Below are positions 58,931 through 64,000 of a stretch of 64,000 bases of DNA, one piece after another; positions within the stretch are counted from its first letter, which is position 1, and every line of letters starts with the position of its first letter. The position numbers were made by a program, and so were the translations under genes. The notes beneath the pieces are model-generated. The model had not been told where the DNA came from. It searched no databases and was given only the letters and a program-made list of their open reading frames with translations. The stretch is from Hyphomicrobiales bacterium (GTDB taxonomy: Bacteria; Pseudomonadota; Alphaproteobacteria; Rhizobiales; Rhizobiaceae), in the NCBI GenBank assembly GCA_900473745.1, contig UCMW01000004.1:600754-664753 (forward strand). The letters are read 5' to 3'.

Positions 58931-59839
58931 TCAAGAGACGGCTGTGGCGCCCGGCCGCACAGCGTCGAGCGCCTTCACGAAGGCGTCGAGGTCGGACAGG
59001 TAGAAAACACCATCGATGGGAGCAATGCCCGCATAAGCCGCACCGCCAACCCAGATCTCGGTCGATGCTGGTAGCGCCGACCTCAGGTCGCGTAGATGGA
59101 GTGTCAGTGGCGCCCGGCGGCCGGCGAGTGCACTCAGGCAAACACAGCGCGCGCCGCGTCGATTGGCGGCCTCCGCAATCTCATTCGCGGGGAGGCTTGC
59201 ACCGAGAAAGAGCGCATTCCACCCTCTGAGTCGTGCCAGCAAGGTCAAGACGAGAGCCCCGATATCATGTGCCTCTCGTTCCGGCGTCGTGGCGACGATG
59301 CGCAATGCGTCGTTCTGGGCAACAGGGCAGCGATCGAGAAGCCCGCCAAGGATACGTTTGACCTTGGCCGTCGTCATGTGCTCTGCGGCGACCGCCATCT
59401 GGCCCTGCTCCCAAAGCGCGCCGACTTCCCGCATCAGCGGCAGCACCGTCGCGCGCACGAAGCGCTCGGGGCCTTCTGTATCCGCCCGTGCTTGCAGCAA
59501 TGCATGCAGACGGTCGCTGTCCATGGCTTGTACGGCTGCGAGGATCTCCGTAAGTGATTGCCTGGCCTTCAATGCGTCCTCGATCCGGCTCAATTCGTCG
59601 ATCGACAACGGCACCAGCGACCCGATCCGGTGGCCGCCCTCGCTGCAGGCCTTGAGAAGCCGCATGCGCTCGACCTGGTCGGCTGTGTAGAAACGTCGGC
59701 CGGTATCGGTGCGCTCTGCGGGCGAAATGCCGTAGCGTCGTTCCCAGGCATGCAGCAAGAGCTTTGTCAGCCCGCTGGCGGAAAGCGCGTCAGAAAGGCT
59801 GATCAGCGCGCCCTCGTTCCTTTGCCTGTTTCGCACCAT
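58931..59839 (-). CDS. MerR-family regulator with B12-binding domain (CarH/LitR-like)
   Basis: A 302-residue protein. The MerR HTH (ISLSDALSASGLTKLLLHAWERRYGISPAERTDTGRRFYTADQVERMRLLK) is followed by the helical cap and cobalamin domain. The diagnostic residues are present: W143 and E153-H154 form the W-x9-EH motif, and E189-A-H191-D-I-G194 is the B12 His-ligand motif ExHxxG. In CarH these bind adenosylcobalamin, hold the protein on DNA in the dark and release it in light. No carotenoid or photolyase gene adjoins it, so targets are unknown; the desaturase at 54203 is 3.8 kb away. It is convergent with the lacI-like gene. Confidence 0.92.
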   Translation of the reverse strand: MVRNRQRNEGALISLSDALSASGLTKLLLHAWERRYGISPAERTDTGRRFYTADQVERMRLLKACSEGGHRIGSLVPLSIDELSRIEDALKARQSLTEILAAVQAMDSDRLHALLQARADTEGPERFVRATVLPLMREVGALWEQGQMAVAAEHMTTAKVKRILGGLLDRCPVAQNDALRIVATTPEREAHDIGALVLTLLARLRGWNALFLGASLPANEIAEAANRRGARCVCLSALAGRRAPLTLHLRDLRSALPASTEIWVGGAAYAGIAPIDGVFYLSDLDAFVKALDAVRPGATAVS

Positions 59840-59925
59840 GCAATCCTAACCTGATTTGCCGCTTATATTAGCGTTCTGTTCCAGGAAGGGAAGCGGGCCT
59901 TGGCGCGGCCACGCCAACGAGGAAA

Positions 59926-59944
59926 GGCCCGCACAAGGCGGGCC
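59926..59944 (-). terminator. terminator after cysN
   Basis: Perfect stem GGCCCGC / GCGGGCC with a 5-base loop, 26 bp after the cysN stop, followed on the minus strand by TTTCC. Confidence 0.68.
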
Positions 59945-59970
59945 GTTCTTGTCTGGCGTCGGGATGGCGC

Positions 59971-61458
59971 TCAGCCGTCGATGTCGTCCAGCAGCTCGCG
60001 CGCGGCGGCCGTCGTCACGCGGCGGGTCTCCACTTCGTCACGGCGGCTGGCGAGCAGTTCGGTGGCGAGCAGCTGTTCGGCGAGATCCGCCGGCAGCGAC
60101 AGGATCACGCGGCCGTCATGGGCATTCAGACCGCCGAGCTCGGTGCGCTTGGCGGTGATCATGCCGCCTGCCACCGTGTTGTTGGTATCCGGGTCGATCA
60201 GAATGAAGGCGCCGGTGCCGCGGTTTAGCTCGTAAGGATCGAAGATCGCGGTTTCGTCGAAGGCCAGATGCACCTTGCCGATTGCGTTCATCTGCAGCAT
60301 CTCGGCCGACTGCCACTTGCCGGACTTGAGATCCAGCTGCTGCACCGGCTGCACCTGCACGCGCTGGCGGCGCGATCCGGCCTTCAGCCAGTAGCGCTTG
60401 CCGGGCACGATGCCGTCCGGCTGCAGCGCCACGAGCTGCGCGTCGAAGGCAAGGCCCGTCTGCGGCTGGGCATCAAGGGAGACAATCATGTCGCCCCGCG
60501 CCACGTCCACCTGACGGTCGAGCACGAGCGTGATCGCATCGCCGCTAACGGCGGCGTTACGAACCAGGTCGAAGGTGACGATCTGCTTGACGTTCGCCAC
60601 CTGTCCGGACGGCAGGATGGCGACGCTGTCGCCGGGCTTCACCGCACCGCCGGCAACCGTGCCCTGATAGCCGCGGAAGCTTTCGCCCGGACGCGAGACG
60701 CGCTGGACGGGCAGGCGGAAACCGGTCGACTGGCCGGAGCGCAGTGTCGCCAGCTCCAGCGCCTCGACCAGCGTCGGACCTTCGTACCAGGGGATGACCG
60801 TTTGGCCGGAATAGACGACGTTTTCGCCCTTCAGCGCCGACATTGGGATGGCGGTCACCTGGCGCACGCCGAGCGACAGCGCCAGCGCCTTGAAATCGGT
60901 GCTGATCTGGTCGAACACGGCGCGGTCATAAGCCACGAGATCGAACTTGTTCACCGCCAATACGAACTGCTTGATGCCCATCAGCGAGGCGATGGTGGCG
61001 TGGCGGCGGGTCTGCTCGAGCAGGCCGGCGCGGGCGTCGACCAGCAGGATGGCGAGGTCCGCCGTCGAGGCGCCGGTTGCCATGTTGCGGGTATACTGCT
61101 CGTGGCCGGGCGTATCGGCAACGATGAAGGAGCGGCGGTCGGTGGCGAAATAGCGATAGGCGACATCGATGGTGATGCCCTGTTCGCGCTCGGCCTGCAG
61201 ACCGTCGAGCAGCAGCGCGAAATCGGGCAGGCCGAGATCGTTCTGTTGCCCGGAATCGCGGCGCAGCGTGGCGGCCTGGTCTTCCTTGACCGCCTTGGTG
61301 TCCCAGAGCAGGCGACCGATCAGCGTCGACTTGCCGTCATCGACGGAACCGCAGGTGATCAGGCGCAAAGGGCGGGAATCGCGGGCGATGGGTGCGGCTT
61401 CGCTGTGGGACGCTTCGAGGATCTCGGAGGCGAGGACGGTATTGGCTTGGGCGGTCAT
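59971..61458 (-). CDS. cysN: sulfate adenylyltransferase subunit 1 (GTPase) CysN
   Basis: The ATG at 61458 (MTAQANTVLASEILEAS) gives 495 residues; the longer frame to 61572 overlaps cysD. It is an EF-Tu-like GTPase: G1 GSVDDGKST, G3 DTPGHEQY, G4 NKFD, with switch region GITIDVAYRYF. Domains II and III follow. GTP hydrolysis drives the CysD reaction of ATP + sulfate to APS. It ends in LLDDIDG without an APS kinase domain, so it is not the fused CysNC form. Third gene of the operon cysH-cysD-cysN, with one base between cysD and its start. Confidence 0.97.
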   Translation of the reverse strand: MTAQANTVLASEILEASHSEAAPIARDSRPLRLITCGSVDDGKSTLIGRLLWDTKAVKEDQAATLRRDSGQQNDLGLPDFALLLDGLQAEREQGITIDVAYRYFATDRRSFIVADTPGHEQYTRNMATGASTADLAILLVDARAGLLEQTRRHATIASLMGIKQFVLAVNKFDLVAYDRAVFDQISTDFKALALSLGVRQVTAIPMSALKGENVVYSGQTVIPWYEGPTLVEALELATLRSGQSTGFRLPVQRVSRPGESFRGYQGTVAGGAVKPGDSVAILPSGQVANVKQIVTFDLVRNAAVSGDAITLVLDRQVDVARGDMIVSLDAQPQTGLAFDAQLVALQPDGIVPGKRYWLKAGSRRQRVQVQPVQQLDLKSGKWQSAEMLQMNAIGKVHLAFDETAIFDPYELNRGTGAFILIDPDTNNTVAGGMITAKRTELGGLNAHDGRVILSLPADLAEQLLATELLASRRDEVETRRVTTAAARELLDDIDG

Positions 61459-61459
61459 C

Positions 61460-62416
61460 TCAGAAATATCCTTCGCGCTTCTTCTTTTCCATCGAGCCGG
61501 CCTGGTCGCGGTCGATGGCGCGGCCCTGGCGTTCGGAGACGGTGGCGATTTCGAGTTCGGCAATGACCGCATCGAGCGTTGTCGCCTGCGAGCGGATGCC
61601 GCCGGTCAGCGGCCAGCAACCCAGTGTGCGGAAGCGCAGCATGCCTTCCTGGATCTGTTCGCCCGGAAGCGGCTCGAAGCGCGGATCTTCGGCCCACATC
61701 AGCATGCCGTCGCGCTCCACATATTTCTGCTTCTTGGCGTAATAGAGCGGCGGCAGCTCGATGTTTTCGGCCTGGATGTAGCGCCAGATATCGACTTCGG
61801 TCCAGTTCGACAGCGGGAAGGCGCGTACGCTCTCGCCGCGGCGAACCATGCCGTTATAGATGTTCCAGAGTTCCGGCCGCTGATTGCGCGGATCCCATTT
61901 GTGGTCGGGCGTGCGGAAGGAATAGATGCGCTCCTTGGCGCGGCTTGCTTCCTCGTCCCGGCGTGCGCCGCCGAAGGCCGCGTCATACTTGCCGGCATCG
62001 AGCGCCTGGCGCAGCGCTTCGGTCTTCATCACGTCGGTGTGGTAGGACGAGCCATGGCTGAACGGGCCGATACCCTCGGCTGCACCGCGCGGATTGGTGT
62101 GCACGATGAGGTCGAGGTCGAACTTCTCCGCCGTCGCATCGCGAAACGCGATCATCTCGGGGAATTTCCAGCCCGTGTCGACATGCAGAAGCGGGAAGGG
62201 TACGCGGCCGGGGAAGAAGGCCTTGCGTGCGAGATGCAAGAGCACAGACGAATCCTTGCCGATCGAATAGAGCATGACCGGCTTCTCGAACTCGGCCGCC
62301 ACTTCGCGGAAGATGTAGATCGCTTCGTTTTCCAGTGCCTTCAGATGGGGATCGAGCGGCGGCTTGGTCACGGGATCCTTCGAATGCGGATCGAATTCGG
62401 ATGTGTGTACGTGCAT
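61460..62416 (-). CDS. cysD: sulfate adenylyltransferase subunit 2 CysD
   Basis: The ATG at 62416 ([16 protein letters not shown]) gives 318 residues; an extended frame to 62545 overlaps cysH. It is an adenine nucleotide alpha-hydrolase-type enzyme: the PP-motif [17 protein letters not shown] binds ATP, then [25 protein letters not shown] and [12 protein letters not shown]. It forms the CysDN complex that activates sulfate to APS. Position between cysH and cysN is standard. Confidence 0.97.
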   Translation of the reverse strand: MHVHTSEFDPHSKDPVTKPPLDPHLKALENEAIYIFREVAAEFEKPVMLYSIGKDSSVLLHLARKAFFPGRVPFPLLHVDTGWKFPEMIAFRDATAEKFDLDLIVHTNPRGAAEGIGPFSHGSSYHTDVMKTEALRQALDAGKYDAAFGGARRDEEASRAKERIYSFRTPDHKWDPRNQRPELWNIYNGMVRRGESVRAFPLSNWTEVDIWRYIQAENIELPPLYYAKKQKYVERDGMLMWAEDPRFEPLPGEQIQEGMLRFRTLGCWPLTGGIRSQATTLDAVIAELEIATVSERQGRAIDRDQAGSMEKKKREGYF

Positions 62417-62490
62417 GGTCTTCTTTTCTTTCACTGGGCTTGTCGCCCGAAATGTCTGTCTTCCGTTACGCCTGATCCGCAGGGGAAACG

Positions 62491-63237
62491 TCAGGCCGGC
62501 GTCGGGATTGCCGATGAAGCCGCCTCCGGAACGTGCAGCCCGCATTCGCGCTTCTCGTCATTTTCCCACCACCAACGGCCAGCGCGTTCCGGCTCGCCGG
62601 GTTTGATCGCCCGGGTGCAGGGCTCGCAGCCGATCGAGGGGTAGCCCTTCTTGTGCAGCGGATTGGTCGGCACGCTCTCGGCCTCGACATAGGCATTGAT
62701 GTCGTCGAGCGACCAGTCGGCCAGCGGGTTCACCTTGATGAGGTCGCGCTCGGCGTCGTATTCGGCAAAGGGGGTGGCCGCGCGGTTGCCGGACTGCGAG
62801 CGGCGCAAGCCCGTGATCCAGAAGCGGGCGCCGGACAGCGCCTCGGCCAGCGGAACCAGCTTGCGCACATGACAGCAGGCATGCCGCGCTTCGACGCTCT
62901 CGTAAAAGCCGTTCAATCCATACTTGGCCGCATAGGCGTCGATATCATCCTGCTTGGGATGAAACCTCTGGATCGTGATGCCGAAACGGTCTTCCGTCTC
63001 GGCAATCAGCTCGACCGTCTCCTGGAAAAGGCGGCCGGTCTCGAGCGTCGAGACGTCGATCGGAAGCCCGGCAAGGCCGATTGCTGCCGTGATCACCTGA
63101 TCCTCGATGCCGAGCGACGTGGTGAAAACGGCGCGGCCTTCGAGCGCGGCGACGATGCGCAGGCGGTCGGTGAGGTCTGCGGATGCCAGTTGCTGGTCCA
63201 GTGTGCCGGCCAGGTCTGCGGAGGTGTTAGCGGTCAT
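62491..63237 (-). CDS. cysH: assimilatory adenylyl-sulfate reductase CysH
   Basis: The ATG at 63237 (or the adjoining one at 63240) with AGCAGGA gives 248 residues. The protein has HxxN-type PP-loop residues ([32 protein letters not shown]). The four Cys for a [4Fe-4S] cluster are in HACCHVRK and [10 protein letters not shown], and the catalytic C-terminal Cys is in KRECGLH. The cluster marks it as the APS-using (rather than PAPS-using) reductase common in rhizobia. It reduces APS to sulfite with thioredoxin. First gene of cysHDN; no CysC is needed for this route. The leader can form a hairpin over its ribosome binding site. Confidence 0.96.
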   Translation of the reverse strand: MTANTSADLAGTLDQQLASADLTDRLRIVAALEGRAVFTTSLGIEDQVITAAIGLAGLPIDVSTLETGRLFQETVELIAETEDRFGITIQRFHPKQDDIDAYAAKYGLNGFYESVEARHACCHVRKLVPLAEALSGARFWITGLRRSQSGNRAATPFAEYDAERDLIKVNPLADWSLDDINAYVEAESVPTNPLHKKGYPSIGCEPCTRAIKPGEPERAGRWWWENDEKRECGLHVPEAASSAIPTPA

Positions 63238-63245
63238 CATGTGGT

Positions 63246-63282
63246 TCCTGCTCAGTCTCACCATTATCCGGCAAGAGCAGGA
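63246..63282 (-). promoter_or_regulatory. hairpin sequestering the cysH ribosome binding site
   Basis: In the mRNA, TCCTGCTC (63282 to 63275) can pair with GAGCAGGA (63253 to 63246), which contains the Shine-Dalgarno of cysH; loop of 21 bases. Such a stem could block ribosome entry. No known riboswitch class was recognised around it. Confidence 0.55.
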
Positions 63283-63458
63283 GCACGGACAGAAATCGAC
63301 GTTCGCCGAGCTGCAGACAAGGAGCAAATATCTCTCTCGCACGCGCTTATCGCGGCAATTCGTCCCGCGCCTCTGAAATGAGCCGTGGAACAGCAGGTCG
63401 AATTGCGCTATGGCCGGGTCCAGGATTTTGGGACGGTTCTGGCAGACGCTGACGATCG

Positions 63459-63890
63459 ATGATCACACAGAAAGCCAAATATGCGCTGAGGGCGCTGACG
63501 CTTCTCGCCCGCGCCGAGCCGGGTGAGCCGATCCAGATTCCCGACATTGCCGATCGCCAGAAGATCCCGAAGAAATTCCTCGAACAGATCATGCTCGACC
63601 TGAAACGCGGCGGCATGGTCGAAAGTCGCAGGGGTAAACAGGGCGGCTACCTGCTGCTCAGACCGGCAAGCGACATCACCTATGGCGAGGTTTTGCGGCT
63701 GATCGACGGCCCGGTGGCACCCTTGCCCTGTCTGTCGCTCACGGCCTATCGCCGTTGCGAGGATTGCGACGGCGAGACGGAGTGCGAGATCCGCCGTGTC
63801 TTTGCGCGTGTCGCCGATGAGACCCGCGCTGTGCTTCTCTCGACCAGCCTGGCAGATGCGGCCACCGGTACGGGTGAAATCACCCACTGA
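63459..63890 (+). CDS. Rrf2-family regulator, probable cysteine/sulfate regulator
   Basis: A 143-residue winged-helix protein: N-terminal TQKAKYALRALTLLARAEPGEPIQIPDIADRQKIPKKFLEQIMLDLKRGGMVESRRGKQGGYLLLRPASDITYGEVLRLIDGP is the Rrf2 DNA-binding part. It has four Cys (LPCLSLTAYRRCEDCDGETECEI) as in Rrf2 members that bind an Fe-S cluster; the usual IscR-type spacing is not obvious. It is divergent from cysHDN with about 220 bp between, so it probably controls the sulfate assimilation operon, as CymR does in Firmicutes. That link is inferred from position. Confidence 0.92.
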   Translation: MITQKAKYALRALTLLARAEPGEPIQIPDIADRQKIPKKFLEQIMLDLKRGGMVESRRGKQGGYLLLRPASDITYGEVLRLIDGPVAPLPCLSLTAYRRCEDCDGETECEIRRVFARVADETRAVLLSTSLADAATGTGEITH

Positions 63891-63933
63891 GCCGATACAT
63901 ACCGGCTGACTTCCTGCCCCTAGAACGCAAAAA

Positions 63934-63959
63934 GGCCCCGGGGCCGAAGCCCCGAGGCC
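63934..63959 (-). terminator. strong rho-independent terminator of a minus-strand gene
   Basis: On the minus strand GGCCTCGGGGC-TTCG-GCCCCGGGGCC (one mismatch, stable UUCG-type loop) is followed by TTTTT. It ends transcription of the gene whose stop is at 63977-63979. Confidence 0.88.
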
Positions 63960-63976
63960 CGTCACGCACCCTTGGA

Positions 63977-64000
63977 TTAGGAGGCGTTGGAAACCGTGCG
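63977..64000 (-). CDS. 3' end of an unidentified gene (rest outside window)
   Basis: Seven codons (R-T-V-S-N-A-S) and a TAA stop are visible on the minus strand, 17 bp before a strong terminator. Too short to name. Confidence 0.4.
   Translation of the reverse strand, partial: RTVSNAS

Noticed and set aside
63241..63458. known sulfur or methionine riboswitch in the cysH leader
   Set aside because: Only a simple hairpin is visible; no SAM-I or SAM-II core sequence was recognised.

Overview
The window reads as a chromosomal segment of a Rhizobiaceae bacterium (Rhizobium / Agrobacterium / Neorhizobium-like). The basis is a GC-rich, GC3-biased coding style, a CcrM GANTC methylase, the run ccrM - HAD - mutY - DUF721 - dsbA-like - smc - ppdK that I recall as a rhizobial arrangement, and rhizobial-type palindromic intergenic repeats. 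I could not compute identities, so genus is open.

Layout. 1-8.7 kb: end of a PAS/HWE histidine kinase, a YjbR protein, an AT-richer acquired-looking membrane protein, ccrM, an OmpA-like protein, mutY-HAD, an O-antigen ligase-like protein and DUF721. 8.7-15.6 kb: a broken membrane ORF, then a minus-strand three-gene operon: a Slam-like TPR/beta-barrel protein, a large exported protein joining a FecR domain to a TbpB-like C-terminal barrel, and a CHASE2-adenylate cyclase. This is my best candidate for an undescribed system: an exported envelope protein, its exporter, and a cAMP-producing sensor. 16-29.7 kb: dsbA-like, smc, a higBA toxin-antitoxin pair fused translationally to a lysozyme-inhibitor (Ivy) gene, an MFS transporter, a FabMG-like protein, ppdK, a second toxin-antitoxin pair, an AT-richer orphan gene and an orphan ParD.

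29.7-37 kb: an ECF41 sigma factor with its AhpD-like partner and a textbook ECF41 promoter; a MarR gene with a perfect operator; two SDR/AraC divergent pairs arranged as an inverted duplication; a cupin and a metallo-hydrolase. 37-40.2 kb: two membrane proteins, a DJ-1/PfpI protein, tRNA-Gln. 40.3-53.9 kb: iron region: an Fbp-type ferric ABC transporter, an AraC regulator, a TonB-dependent siderophore receptor interrupted by one in-frame TAG, FhuD-FhuB-FhuC, an ABC exporter and a divergent siderophore-interacting reductase with a candidate RirA (IRO) site.

54-64 kb: a fatty acid desaturase, a PhnD-like protein without signal peptide, small proteins, tRNA-Pro with a near-consensus promoter, a LacI regulator, a CarH-like B12-binding MerR regulator, and cysH-cysD-cysN (sulfate assimilation) with a divergent Rrf2 regulator. 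The cysH leader can fold to hide its ribosome binding site. No rRNA, CRISPR array, insertion sequence or prophage was seen.
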